Source: an uncultured Myxococcales bacterium
Lineage (GTDB): Bacteria; Myxococcota_A; Polyangia; Polyangiales; Polyangiaceae
DNA: 64,000 nt
NCBI GenBank assembly: GCA_937872925.1
Contig: CALMUT010000149.1
Location: 1-64,000, forward strand
Direction of reading: 5' to 3'
In this document: positions 8,706-17,483 of the stretch, piece by piece
How positions within the stretch are numbered: position 1 is the first letter of the stretch
Layout of the letters: the number at the start of each line of letters is the position of its first letter
Notes under the pieces: generated by a model
Seen by the model: only the letters and a program-made list of their open reading frames with translations
Told to the model about the DNA's origin: nothing
Database searches by the model: none
Translations under genes and position numbers: made by a program

Positions 8706-9476
8706 TCAGTTCGCCAGTAACAGGAGCGCTCCAAAAACTAAGTACCACTCAGGCTCGAAGTATCCGAGCAACGCCCAGATGCCGATGTGCATCGACACGA
8801 TCGCCGCGGCGACATACAGCCGCGCGCCGGGAACAATGAACAAAGCGGCTGCAATTTCCACAAAAAGCCCGACCACACCCACCACGGTGCCGACGCGTTT
8901 CGAACGCGCAACTACATGCCGCGCGTTTCGGATGAAACGTGGGCCAGTGTAGGCACGCTCTGCGATGAGCAGTGCGTGGTGATGAGAGCGCATCCAGTCC
9001 CAACCCGTGAGTCGAAGCTTTGCGATCGCCGACAGCACGTACGCCCCACCCAGGACGCCACAGCCCGCGTGCCAACCCAACGCTTCCGCGCGCGGCGCAG
9101 GTTCGCCGAGCCAAAGGGCGATCTGCGACGCGACAAGCCACGCCGACAGTGCCGCGCCAGCGGGGACGTATTTGCCCAGGCGCACGACGATGTCACCGGG
9201 CCAATCCGCGACTTCCACGCGTCGTATGAGCATCAGTGCGGCCACGATCGCGAGCGCGGTCCAGCGCTGTGCATGCCCTAAGCCGTATAGAAGCACACAC
9301 ACACCAAAGGGCGCAGTTGCCGCCGCGAGCCACACGAGCCGTTTTTTGCGCGTGGCCTGTTGGACGTTCTTGAGGCTCATGCCATACACGGGGCGGTCGG
9401 ACCATGCGATGTGCATCGCAGAGCTCGACCACGAAAGCAGCAGTGCGAGGCAGAGCAGGAGCAGGCCAGCGCTCAT
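8706..9476 (-). CDS. Polytopic membrane protein, possibly HTTM-like
   Basis: A 256-residue hydrophobic protein with about six to seven predicted membrane spans (for example AGLLLLCLALLLSW at the N-terminus and VGLFVEIAAALFIVPGARLY near the C-terminus). The start is ATG 9476, which overlaps the stop of the upstream gene in an ATGA; the long frame further upstream is only a shadow. A charged stretch (MRSHHHALLIAERAYTGPRF) sits between spans. The general plan recalls HTTM/vitamin-K-carboxylase-like membrane proteins, but I see no decisive motif, so function is unknown. Confidence 0.6.
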   Translation of the reverse strand: MSAGLLLLCLALLLSWSSSAMHIAWSDRPVYGMSLKNVQQATRKKRLVWLAAATAPFGVCVLLYGLGHAQRWTALAIVAALMLIRRVEVADWPGDIVVRLGKYVPAGAALSAWLVASQIALWLGEPAPRAEALGWHAGCGVLGGAYVLSAIAKLRLTGWDWMRSHHHALLIAERAYTGPRFIRNARHVVARSKRVGTVVGVVGLFVEIAAALFIVPGARLYVAAAIVSMHIGIWALLGYFEPEWYLVFGALLLLAN

Positions 9477-9883
9477 GATGCGACCAGGGCGCTCCCCCTC
9501 GTGATCGGGCGCAGCTTCTCGTGCACCTGACCGCTTTTGTCGACGCGCAGCATGCGGTAGCCCACTTCCAGAGGCATGCTTCCCTCCGGCGGCCGGTCTG
9601 CAGCACGGGCCCGGAGCAACCGCTGCACTTCGTACACAATCCACTGCTGGGAACACGGGACGCGCTTGGGGTCGAGCGCGTCCACGTCGAGTCCGAAAAC
9701 GGATTGCAGATCCTGAGGTTCCAGAAAGCGATCCCCAGCGCGCAGGTATAGGACCGCACCTTCGTCGCGATCTTTGAGAGCGGCGTACATGATGTATCGC
9801 GAGAAGGGAAAGCGATCCCCAACCAATAGCGACACCACCACGTAGACGAGCAGCGCGACGCCGGCGTACACAATCTCCTGCAT
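9473..9883 (-). CDS. Single-span membrane protein, partner of downstream gene
   Basis: A 136-residue protein starting at ATG 9883. One transmembrane helix (VYAGVALLVYVVVSLLVG) is followed by an FPFSRYIMYA segment and a soluble domain. The ATGA overlap with the downstream polytopic protein (9476) shows translational coupling, so the two probably form a membrane complex. A longer frame upstream overlaps the divergent kinase gene and is not used. Family not recognised. Confidence 0.6.
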   Translation of the reverse strand: MQEIVYAGVALLVYVVVSLLVGDRFPFSRYIMYAALKDRDEGAVLYLRAGDRFLEPQDLQSVFGLDVDALDPKRVPCSQQWIVYEVQRLLRARAADRPPEGSMPLEVGYRMLRVDKSGQVHEKLRPITRGSALVAS

Positions 9884-9970
9884 CAGCGGCAGTATGCCCG
9901 CTTGCCCGCGCTGGGCCCAGCCACGGGACGGGACGCGTCCAACGGTATCGGCTATTGTCTCAGGGTCGTG

Positions 9971-11557
9971 ATGGAGCTGACCGGCGCCGTGCTCGGCGGA
10001 GACTTCCGTATCGAGCGCCCCCTCGCAGAAGGCGGCATGGGTGGCGTGTATGTCGCCCAACAGCTTTCCACAGGTCTACCGCGGGCGCTCAAGGTCATGC
10101 ACCCAACCCTTGTCGCAGACCCGTCGATGCGTGAACGCTTCGCGCAAGAAGCCCGCATTGGTGGCCGAGTTGCCAGTGAACATGTAGTGCAAGTCATTGC
10201 GGCGGGGGTGGATACGAGTCTCGGAGTGCCCTGGCTTGCCATGGAGCTGCTTGACGGCGAGGACTTGGGTTCGCTCTGCGCTCGGCGCGGCGCGCTACCC
10301 CTTTCCGAAGTAGTTCCGATATTTCGGCAACTGTGTCACGCCCTCGGCGCGGCGCATTCCGCCAGCATCGTGCATCGGGACGTGAAGCCGGAAAACGTCT
10401 TCCTCGCGAACGTGAAGAGCTCTTCTTCGACCTGGGTGCTCAAGGTCTTGGATTTCGGCATTGCGAAGCTGGCGGCGGACGCTCAGCAAAGTGCGACCCG
10501 GGGTGTGGGTACGCCGCTCTGGATGGCGCCCGAGCAAACCGAATCCCAAACGCCTTCGCCCGCTACGGACGTGTGGTCGCTGGGGCTCTTGGCGTTCTTC
10601 CTACTTACGGGACACCACTATTGGCGCACCGCGAGCGCCGGCGGTTTGAGCGCCTTGATGCGAGAAGTCCTGGTGGACCCTTTGGCACCTGCGAGCGTGC
10701 GCGCCAACGAGCTGGGTGTGACACTGCCCGCAGGGTTTGACGTTTGGTTTTCGCGCTGCGTCGCGCGGGAACCGCATCATCGCTACGGCGATGCGCACCA
10801 AGCCTTCAGCGCCCTCGAAATGCTGGCCGCAGGAGCTGTTCCTTCCGCCGTCGGCGCGGCCAGCGTTTCACCCGTCGCCGGCTCAGTCAGGAGCGTGCCG
10901 CCCGGCCCCGGCAAGAAGTCGCGCGCGCCGCTGCTGATCGGCTTGGGCCTCGCCGCCATCGGGATCGGCGGCGGCGTCCTGGCGCTGGGCGCCTTCGCAT
11001 TTCTGTATCAGGACGAGATCGGCGACCTCGCCGGCTCGAGTACCGTGCGTCCGGCGGCAAGTTCGCCGGCGGCCACGGACTCGCCCACCGCAGCTGCGAC
11101 GCCCGGGGCGGATCCAGCGGGTGCTCCCCCTGGGACTGCGGAGCCAACATCACCGGCGGCGAAGACTCAGACACAAGCTCACACCCAGCGTGGCGCAAGC
11201 GACCCGAAAACCGCTGCGACCGCCGCCGCGACGGCGCCCGCTGAGCCGGCGACGGAAGAGAAGAGCAGTTCGGGGCTCCGACCCATCGACCGCGCATCCG
11301 TGCAGGCCAAGGTGGACGCCGCCGCCGCAGGCGCTGCCGCGGCCTGCGCCAAGGACAAGGCCGCCGACGCTTCTGTCGAGACCTACAGCGGGACTTGCGG
11401 GTATCGGCCAGACGGCACCACCACCCAGTTCTTCCAGGGTGCTGGCGGTGCGCGCAATTGCGTGCGTGCGCGCGTTTGCGCCGTTACAGTAGGCAAATAC
11501 GAACATGCCCAGGAGTGGCACGTGGAGGCATTCAAGTGGTCCGTCAGCGTGAAATGA
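9971..11557 (+). CDS. Receptor-type Ser/Thr protein kinase
   Basis: A 528-residue protein; GTG 9968 immediately before is an equal alternative start. The kinase domain spans about residues 12-275: Gly-loop AEGGMGGVY, invariant Lys41 (ALKVM), HRDVKPEN with Asp137, DFGIAK with Asp161, WMAPEQ and DVWSLG. All catalytic residues are present, so it should be active. A single transmembrane helix (about 340-365) leads to a Pro/Ala/Thr-rich linker and a small Cys-containing periplasmic domain. The stop overlaps the ATG of a golvesin-like exported protein, so kinase and surface protein are co-expressed. The signal sensed is unknown. Confidence 0.9.
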   Translation: MELTGAVLGGDFRIERPLAEGGMGGVYVAQQLSTGLPRALKVMHPTLVADPSMRERFAQEARIGGRVASEHVVQVIAAGVDTSLGVPWLAMELLDGEDLGSLCARRGALPLSEVVPIFRQLCHALGAAHSASIVHRDVKPENVFLANVKSSSSTWVLKVLDFGIAKLAADAQQSATRGVGTPLWMAPEQTESQTPSPATDVWSLGLLAFFLLTGHHYWRTASAGGLSALMREVLVDPLAPASVRANELGVTLPAGFDVWFSRCVAREPHHRYGDAHQAFSALEMLAAGAVPSAVGAASVSPVAGSVRSVPPGPGKKSRAPLLIGLGLAAIGIGGGVLALGAFAFLYQDEIGDLAGSSTVRPAASSPAATDSPTAAATPGADPAGAPPGTAEPTSPAAKTQTQAHTQRGASDPKTAATAAATAPAEPATEEKSSSGLRPIDRASVQAKVDAAAAGAAAACAKDKAADASVETYSGTCGYRPDGTTTQFFQGAGGARNCVRARVCAVTVGKYEHAQEWHVEAFKWSVSVK

Positions 11558-12615
11558 AGGTCTGCGTCGGAATCCTTGGCGCATTGCTCTGCCTGGTGGG
11601 AAGCGCGCAAGCGGCCTGCCCGGTGGGCGCCACGATCACGGTCGACAACGACGTGCCCGGCAGCGGCTACTCCGAAGACAAGCCACAGAATTGGCTATCG
11701 AACAACGTCAGCGCCTGTCAGGGCACCTATCGCTACCTTTCCCACACCGTGGGGGACGGCACGCGCAAGGACAAGGCGACGTGGAAACCGAAGATCACTG
11801 ACGCCGGGTACTATGAAGTCACCACCAGCTTCCGCGCGACGGAGAACCGAACCACCGACGCCGACTACGTGCTGTACGACGACAAGGGCGGTTCGACGAA
11901 GAAGGTCGTCAACCAGCAGATCGGAAGCGGCTGCACCAAGGTCGTAGTCGGAACCGCGTACTGCGCCCCCGGAGGCAACTGCCGGCTGGTGCTGGACGGG
12001 ACGGACGACGGGCAAAGCGATTCCACCGACGTGACCACGTTCAAACTGGTGAGCTGCGACGGCACCGCCGACGCGGGCCCCCCGACCAACCCGTGCACGG
12101 GGATCCAGCAGAATCCCAGCTACGAACTTTGCGATTCCACGCCGACCACCTGCGCCGGAGTGTTCACGGATGGCTCCGGCTGCTCCCAGTTTTGCGCGGC
12201 CGCTGGAATGACATGCGTGGCGCGATTCGGCGGCGAGCCCGGCTGCCAAAAAGAAGCGAACACACCCATTGCGTGCGGCGCAAACAACGGCCACGGCTCG
12301 GACTACTGCGAGTGCGCCGGCCCACCGCAGCCAGATGCGGGCGCCGGCGGAGTCGGCGGCAGCGCACAGGCCGGTGCCGGCGGCCAGGGTGCGGGCGGAA
12401 GCGCGGCGGTTGGCGGCACCGGCGCTGGTATCGGCTTCGCGGGTGCGGGCGCCACCTTGGCTTCGGGCGGGACGGCGGGGGCGAGTGGCACACCTCGCGG
12501 GGACACCGTATCCGACGAGGGCGGCTGCGGCTGTCGACTGGCGACGCCGCGAGGCAACGAAGCCTGGATCGCGCTGGCGCTGGCAGGATTCTTCTGGCTC
12601 CGACGGCGGAGTTGA
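11554..12615 (+). CDS. Golvesin-like exported protein with MYXO-CTERM tail
   Basis: A 353-residue protein starting at ATG 11554 inside the kinase stop (ATGA). It has a signal peptide (VCVGILGALLCLVGSAQA). Residues 22-165 resemble the golvesin/Xly carbohydrate-binding-like beta domain: TITVDND, KATWKPKITDAGYYEV, VNQQIGSG. A Cys-rich segment with many conserved-looking Cys pairs follows, then a Gly/Ala-rich linker and a C-terminal GCGCRL motif, hydrophobic helix and Arg tail (WLRRRS). The tail fits MYXO-CTERM, the myxobacterial sorting signal that attaches proteins to the cell surface. Role may be adhesion or matrix binding. Confidence 0.75.
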   Translation: MKVCVGILGALLCLVGSAQAACPVGATITVDNDVPGSGYSEDKPQNWLSNNVSACQGTYRYLSHTVGDGTRKDKATWKPKITDAGYYEVTTSFRATENRTTDADYVLYDDKGGSTKKVVNQQIGSGCTKVVVGTAYCAPGGNCRLVLDGTDDGQSDSTDVTTFKLVSCDGTADAGPPTNPCTGIQQNPSYELCDSTPTTCAGVFTDGSGCSQFCAAAGMTCVARFGGEPGCQKEANTPIACGANNGHGSDYCECAGPPQPDAGAGGVGGSAQAGAGGQGAGGSAAVGGTGAGIGFAGAGATLASGGTAGASGTPRGDTVSDEGGCGCRLATPRGNEAWIALALAGFFWLRRRS

Positions 12616-12651
12616 CAGGGGCGCCAGGGCCGGCCTTCACTCGCGGCCGTC

Positions 12652-13779
12652 ATGGCAGTCGAAATCCGCGAAATCCCCATCGGTGGCAAGCTAAAGGACT
12701 TCTTGAATGTGGTGGACCCGATCTACCGGGACGATCCGAACTACGTCCGCCCCTTGAACTTCGAAGTCGGCCAGCGGCTGTCGAAGAAGAACCCGTTTTT
12801 CGAGCACGGAGAGGGCACTGCCTTCGTGGCCTATCGGCTCGGTTGGCCCGTCGGCCGCATCACGGCACAAATCGACAAGAGCCACCTCGAACGCTACAAA
12901 GATGACGTCGGCTTCTTCGGCTTCTTGGACACCGTGGATGACCCGGAAGTCGCAAAAGCGCTGATTGATGCCGCCAGTGATTGGCTAAAGGACCGCGGCA
13001 TGAAACGCATCCGCGGACCGCTTTCGCTGAACATCAATGAAGAGATGGGGTGCCTGATCGACGGCTTCGACACACCGCCGATGATCATGATGCCGCACCA
13101 CCGTCCGTACCAAGGCGGGCTGATCGAGCAAGCGGGTTTGAAAAAGCTCAAGGACGTCTACGCCTGGCGCTACACCATTGGAGACGTCTCCAAACGGGCG
13201 CAGAAAGCTCACGACGACGTAGCGAAGCTGCCGGAACTGACGCTGCGCCACGTCGACAAGAAGCACATCGAGCGAGATGTTCGCATCATCATGGACGTCT
13301 TCAACGACGCATGGAGCGACAACTGGGGCTTCGTGCCACTGTCGGAAGCGGAGCTTTCGAAGATGGCCGAAGACATGAAGCTCATTCTGATCCCAGAACT
13401 GACGTACATCGCAGAAGTCGATGGCGAAGCCGTTGCGGTTGCACTGGCGCTGCCCAATCTAAACGAGATGACTCAAGACTTCGGCGGGCGCTTGACGCCC
13501 GTCAACGTCGGTAAGCTGCTCTATCGCCTGAAGGTGAAGGGACCGACGACGGCACGCCTGGTCATTCTCGGTATCCGTCGCAAGCTGCGCGGTGTGAAGA
13601 AATATGCCGGTCTCAGCACGTATTTGTATACAAAGATGCACCGAGCGGCCGAACGCGTCGGGGTGCGCTGGGGTGAGCTGTCTTGGACTCTGGAAGACAA
13701 CGCACCCGTAAACGTGGGGATCAAGCTCATGGGCGGCAAGATCTACAAGACCTACCGCCTCTACGAGAAGGAACTGTGA
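12652..13779 (+). CDS. GNAT-like acyltransferase, candidate bacterial ceramide synthase
   Basis: A 375-residue protein of a family usually annotated as hypothetical or GNAT-like. Recognisable blocks are VDPIYRDDPNYVRPL, KKNPFFEHGEG, VGRITAQID, FFGFLDTVDDPEVAKAL, RIRGPLSLNINEEMGCLIDG and MMPHHRPYQGGLIEQ. As I recall, the bacterial ceramide synthase of Caulobacter (bCerS), which acylates 3-ketosphinganine, belongs to this GNAT-fold group; I cannot align them here. The reductase gene begins two bases after this stop and an SPT-like gene lies 6 kb upstream, which makes the ceramide role the best reading. Without that context it would be an acyltransferase of unknown substrate. Confidence 0.62.
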   Translation: MAVEIREIPIGGKLKDFLNVVDPIYRDDPNYVRPLNFEVGQRLSKKNPFFEHGEGTAFVAYRLGWPVGRITAQIDKSHLERYKDDVGFFGFLDTVDDPEVAKALIDAASDWLKDRGMKRIRGPLSLNINEEMGCLIDGFDTPPMIMMPHHRPYQGGLIEQAGLKKLKDVYAWRYTIGDVSKRAQKAHDDVAKLPELTLRHVDKKHIERDVRIIMDVFNDAWSDNWGFVPLSEAELSKMAEDMKLILIPELTYIAEVDGEAVAVALALPNLNEMTQDFGGRLTPVNVGKLLYRLKVKGPTTARLVILGIRRKLRGVKKYAGLSTYLYTKMHRAAERVGVRWGELSWTLEDNAPVNVGIKLMGGKIYKTYRLYEKEL

Positions 13780-13780
13780 G

Positions 13781-14767
13781 ATGACGATCCTACTGACAGG
13801 TGGCTCGGGCTTTCTGGGCTCCCACATCGCCGAGCAACTCTCAAAAGCCGGCCGCAAAGTGCGCGCCCTCGTGCGCAAGACCAGCGATACGCGCTTCCTT
13901 GAAACCTTGGAGAACGTAGAGCTTACCGAAGGCGCCGTGGGCGACGTCGATAGCGTCCTGGCTGCAGCCAAAGGTGTAACGGCGATCGTGCACTCCGCGG
14001 GTCTGGTCAAAGCCCGCACTCCGGAGGAGTTCCACAAGGTCAATGCCGGCGGCACGGAAACGATGCTCGCGGCTGCGCTTCAGGAGAAGGGCACGCTCAA
14101 GCGCTTCGTGTTGGTGTCCAGCCTCGCAGCAGCAGGGCCCAGCGACGCACAAGGCACACCAGTGAGCATCGACGCCGCACCGCAGCCCGTGACCCACTAT
14201 GGACGCAGCAAGCTGGCCGCAGAGCGCGCGACCCTCGCGAAGAAAGGCGACGTGCCCGTCACCATCATCCGACCGCCGGCCATCTACGGCCCCCGGGACC
14301 GCGAGATCCTGGCGTTCTTCAAAGCGCTGAACGCGCGGATCCTGCCGTATATGGGCTCCACAGCAAACAAGCTGAGCATGATCCACGGTGCGGATTGCGC
14401 CCGGGCATGCATTGCGGCGATCGATGCGGACGTCGCAAGCGGTTCCACCTTCTTCGTGGACGACGGCAACGTATATACTTTCGATGATCTCGTGAAGAAC
14501 GCCGAAGCAGCCCTGGGGCGCAAGGCGTGGTTGCGCTTCCCCGTCCCCAAACCCGTGATCCGCACGGCTGCGTTTGCAAGCGAGACCTACGGCAGGCTCA
14601 CGAATACAGCGGTCATGCTCACCCGGGACAAGTGCAACGAACTCTTCGATCAGTGGGTGTGTGACGGCAGCATCGCCCGTGAACAGCTTGCCTGGAAACC
14701 CGAACACAACTTCCGGGACGGAGCGAAATCCACGGTCGCCTGGTACAAGAACGAAGGCTGGCTATGA
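13781..14767 (+). CDS. NAD-dependent epimerase/dehydratase, candidate ceramide reductase
   Basis: A 328-residue extended short-chain dehydrogenase. The nucleotide fold is clear at the N-terminus (LLTGGSGFLGSHIAEQL), with the catalytic serine region VLVSSLAAAG and the YGRSK active-site Tyr-x-x-x-Lys. The IRPPAIYGPRD block is typical of the extended group. It begins one base after the stop of the GNAT-like gene, so the two are one operon. In Caulobacter a protein of this class (CerR) reduces 3-oxoceramide after the synthase step; by position this is the same pair. The enzyme class is firm, the substrate is inference. Confidence 0.68.
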   Translation: MTILLTGGSGFLGSHIAEQLSKAGRKVRALVRKTSDTRFLETLENVELTEGAVGDVDSVLAAAKGVTAIVHSAGLVKARTPEEFHKVNAGGTETMLAAALQEKGTLKRFVLVSSLAAAGPSDAQGTPVSIDAAPQPVTHYGRSKLAAERATLAKKGDVPVTIIRPPAIYGPRDREILAFFKALNARILPYMGSTANKLSMIHGADCARACIAAIDADVASGSTFFVDDGNVYTFDDLVKNAEAALGRKAWLRFPVPKPVIRTAAFASETYGRLTNTAVMLTRDKCNELFDQWVCDGSIAREQLAWKPEHNFRDGAKSTVAWYKNEGWL

Positions 14768-14801
14768 TGAGCCTCTGCTTGCCTCGCTCGACGAACCGAA
14801 A

Positions 14802-16139
14802 ATGAAGGCAAAGCGTCCCTCCGGGCCCCGGGGCGCACCGCTGATTGGGCATGCCCTGGAGTTTGCTCGCGATTCCTTGGAGCTGATGACCCGTGCTGCA
14901 CGCGAGCACGGCCCAGTTGCGCGCTTGCGCATGTTCGACCGCGAGTTGCTCCTGCTTACAGATCCCGCGGACATCGAGCAAGTGTTGGTCCGAGACAGCG
15001 GAAGCTACATCAAGGACAAGTTCACGCACGATCTATCCCGCGCTTTGGGCAACGGTTTGGTGACCAGCGAAGGTGCCCACTGGAAGCGCCAGCGCAAGCT
15101 GATGGCCTTCGCTTTCACGCCCAAGAAGATCGCGGCCTATGCGAGCACCATGGCGCAAGTCGCGGCCCACGAATGTGCCTCATGGGCGCCGGGTCAGGTC
15201 GTCAATCTACACCAGGAAATGAGCCGGATCACCCTGGAGATCGTGGCCAAAGTGCTGTTCCAGGCGGACATCGAGGCGGACGCGCGCGTTGTCGAACACT
15301 CCATGGCGGTGCTCAATCATTTCTTCGCTGAAAGCGTGGAGGCCGCCGTGCGGCTGCCACCCTGGATCCCGACGCCGGCAAACGTGCGTCTCAACCGAGC
15401 GGTTCGCCGCATCGATGACATTCTGTTCCAGATCATCAAGCAGCGGCGCAAGCAGGCAGAGTCCGGTGACGACCTGCTTGGTACCATGCTGACGGCAAAG
15501 GACGACTCGGGTAAGGGCATGAGCGATCAGGAACTGCGTGATGAGTGCATCACGCTGTTCATCGCGGGACACGAAACCACGGCATTGGCCTTGACCCACT
15601 GCTTGTACCTGCTGGCCCAACATCGCCACGTACGTGAACAGTTTCACGCGGAGCTCGGCGCAGTCCTGGCTGGGCGCTTACCCACCGCCGAAGACGCCAA
15701 GGCGCTGCACGTCACAGAACGCATCATCAAAGAGTCCATGCGAGTGTACCCACCCGTGTGGGTCATCGGCCGTGAAGCGACTCGCGAGGTGGAGCTTGGC
15801 GGGTTCGCCATCAAGCCCGGCACCCAGTTGATCCTGCCGCAGTGGGTCGTGCACCGGGACCCGCGCTTCTTTCCCGATCCCGAGGAATTCGACCCAGATC
15901 GCTTCTTGCCGGAGCGTTGCAAGGCGTGGCCCCGCTTCGCCTATTTCCCCTTTGGCGGCGGCCCCCGCGTGTGTGTCGGCAATCACTTCGCCATGATGGA
16001 AGCGACGCTATTGCTGGCGCTATTCGGTCAGCGCTTTCACTTTGAGCTGATGCCTGGAGAGCGCCTGGAGTTCCGCCCCTCTGTCACGCTGCGCCCGAAA
16101 GGCGACGGCGTGCGCGCGAAGTTGCTCGTGCGCAACTGA
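14802..16139 (+). CDS. Cytochrome P450
   Basis: A 445-residue soluble P450. Diagnostic residues are the I-helix oxygen-binding AGHETT, the ExxR pair in KESMRVYPP, the FDPDRFLPER block and the heme-binding FGGGPRVCVG with Cys391 as thiolate ligand. ATG 14802 is the only good start after the reductase stop, 34 bases downstream, so it is probably in the same operon. The sequence looks like the fatty-acid or terpene hydroxylating bacterial P450s rather than the camphor type. Given its neighbours, hydroxylation of the fatty acyl or sphingoid chain of ceramide is a fair hypothesis; electron-transfer partners are not in the window. Confidence 0.9.
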   Translation: MKAKRPSGPRGAPLIGHALEFARDSLELMTRAAREHGPVARLRMFDRELLLLTDPADIEQVLVRDSGSYIKDKFTHDLSRALGNGLVTSEGAHWKRQRKLMAFAFTPKKIAAYASTMAQVAAHECASWAPGQVVNLHQEMSRITLEIVAKVLFQADIEADARVVEHSMAVLNHFFAESVEAAVRLPPWIPTPANVRLNRAVRRIDDILFQIIKQRRKQAESGDDLLGTMLTAKDDSGKGMSDQELRDECITLFIAGHETTALALTHCLYLLAQHRHVREQFHAELGAVLAGRLPTAEDAKALHVTERIIKESMRVYPPVWVIGREATREVELGGFAIKPGTQLILPQWVVHRDPRFFPDPEEFDPDRFLPERCKAWPRFAYFPFGGGPRVCVGNHFAMMEATLLLALFGQRFHFELMPGERLEFRPSVTLRPKGDGVRAKLLVRN

Positions 16140-16160
16140 CGCGCCCTGGGCGCCACGCGC

Positions 16161-16991
16161 TCAACCCGAGATCACCGGCAGCGCGCGGGCATGGGGTCGC
16201 GACGCTGCTTTCGGAGTGCGCTTGGGCCGCGGAGACTGCGCGCACAGTTCCGCCAGGTCTGTGTCGAGCAGATGCGACGCCGACACGTTGCCCAAGGCGT
16301 TCAGCATGACCGCTCGCAGATTCGGGTGCTTCGACTCCAAGTTGGTCAGCAGTTCGGCCATCGCCTCACGTTGGAGGCCCTCCTGGGAGCCGCACAGATT
16401 GCAGGGCAGGATCGGAAAGCCCTGCTCAGTGGCGTACTCCGCGATGTCTGCTTCCGCGCACTCGATCAACGGTCGAATCACTTCGAAGCGGCTATCGTCC
16501 GTCGTGTACTTCGCGGGCAGCGCCTGCAGCCGCCCGGCGTGGAAGAGGTTCATCAGGAAGGTCTCGAGGGCGTCGTCCCGATGGTGCCCCAGGGCGATCT
16601 TATTGCAACCGAGCCGCTCCGCGGCCGTATACAAGATCCCGCGCCGAAGCCGAGAACACAGCGAGCAGTACGTCTGGTTTGCGCTGAGCTTTTCGGTCAC
16701 GACAGAATAGGTATCTTCCTGAATGATCTCGAACCGGGTGGACCGCCCTCGCAAATGGTCGAGCAATGGCGCACCGTCGTATCCAGGTTGCACCTGATCC
16801 AGATGCACGGCGATCAGCTCCGCACCTTCGAATCCTTGAATGAACGTCTCCAGCAGCGCCAGCATGGTCCAGCTGTCTTTGCCTCCGCTGATCGCAACGA
16901 GCACTCGATCCCCGGGGGCAAGTAAGGAAAACTTGGCAAGGGTGCGCTGAACTGTCCGGCGCAACCGAAGCGCAGTCCGGGATTTTCGCAT
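16161..16991 (-). CDS. ttcA: tRNA-cytidine(32) 2-sulfurtransferase TtcA
   Basis: A 276-residue protein that thiolates C32 of tRNA using ATP and an iron-sulfur cluster. The PP-loop SGGKDS is at residues 35-40. The two CxxC pairs that hold the cluster are Cys109/Cys112 (CSLC) and Cys197/Cys200 (CNLC, followed by GSQ), both at the family positions. LGHHRDD is also typical. The start is ATG 16991; the frame continues upstream but would run into the next lipoprotein gene. The C-terminal 35 residues are basic and not family-specific. It converges on the P450 gene. Confidence 0.9.
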   Translation of the reverse strand: MRKSRTALRLRRTVQRTLAKFSLLAPGDRVLVAISGGKDSWTMLALLETFIQGFEGAELIAVHLDQVQPGYDGAPLLDHLRGRSTRFEIIQEDTYSVVTEKLSANQTYCSLCSRLRRGILYTAAERLGCNKIALGHHRDDALETFLMNLFHAGRLQALPAKYTTDDSRFEVIRPLIECAEADIAEYATEQGFPILPCNLCGSQEGLQREAMAELLTNLESKHPNLRAVMLNALGNVSASHLLDTDLAELCAQSPRPKRTPKAASRPHARALPVISG

Positions 16992-17044
16992 GTCGAAGCG
17001 TAACGAAATCCCCGGGGCGAAGAAAGGGCCGCGCGCAGTCAGCG

Positions 17045-17407
17045 CTACTGATCCCGCGGTTCTTCGCAAGGACCCCAACCGCCGTCCGCGCAGTACTGCT
17101 TTCCAACGAAGCAATTGATCACGCCTCCATGCGAGGGCAGGACCACTTTGCACTCCTTTTCCGCGTCGGGCGCGCAAGAACCCGCGTCGCTTGTGGCATC
17201 CGATGCCGCATCCACCTGCGCATCTGGCAAGGCATCGGCCTGTGCATCTGCCTGTGCGTCTGGCGGACTGCTGCTGTCGGCGCTGGCGTCGGGCACCGGG
17301 GCGGGCGGCGCGGCGCGCTCTTCACTACCGCAAGCCCACAGCCACAGCCCACAGGCACACAGCGCCCAGCATGGGCGGAAGGCTGGAAGAAACGGGAGCT
17401 TGGGCAT
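17045..17407 (-). CDS. Short lipoprotein with Asp/Ala-rich tether
   Basis: A 120-residue protein starting at ATG 17407. A hydrophobic signal ends in a lipobox (LWAC), followed by a repeated DAQADAQADA-type acidic linker and a C-terminal cysteine-containing module (ECKV, NCFV, YCADGGWGPCEE). The last part resembles the small GxWGPC segments seen in MopE-repeat proteins. It is 53 bases upstream of ttcA on the same strand. Function unknown, location the outer surface or periplasm. Confidence 0.65.
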   Translation of the reverse strand: MPKLPFLPAFRPCWALCACGLWLWACGSEERAAPPAPVPDASADSSSPPDAQADAQADALPDAQVDAASDATSDAGSCAPDAEKECKVVLPSHGGVINCFVGKQYCADGGWGPCEEPRDQ

Positions 17408-17483
17408 GGGTCCAAGCTCAGGATACCACTTCGCCGGGAGACGATCCGAGGGGGGTACGCAAAGGCTGGCAGCGGGGCAGCCA

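Noticed and set aside
14574-14801. Upstream extension of the P450 frame into the reductase gene
   Set aside because: The overlap would cover the reductase C-terminus and has no P450 likeness; ATG 14802 gives the normal length.
16141-16153. GCGCC/GGCGC hairpin between the P450 and ttcA genes as a terminator
   Set aside because: A five-base stem with a three-base loop and no T-run is expected by chance at this GC content.
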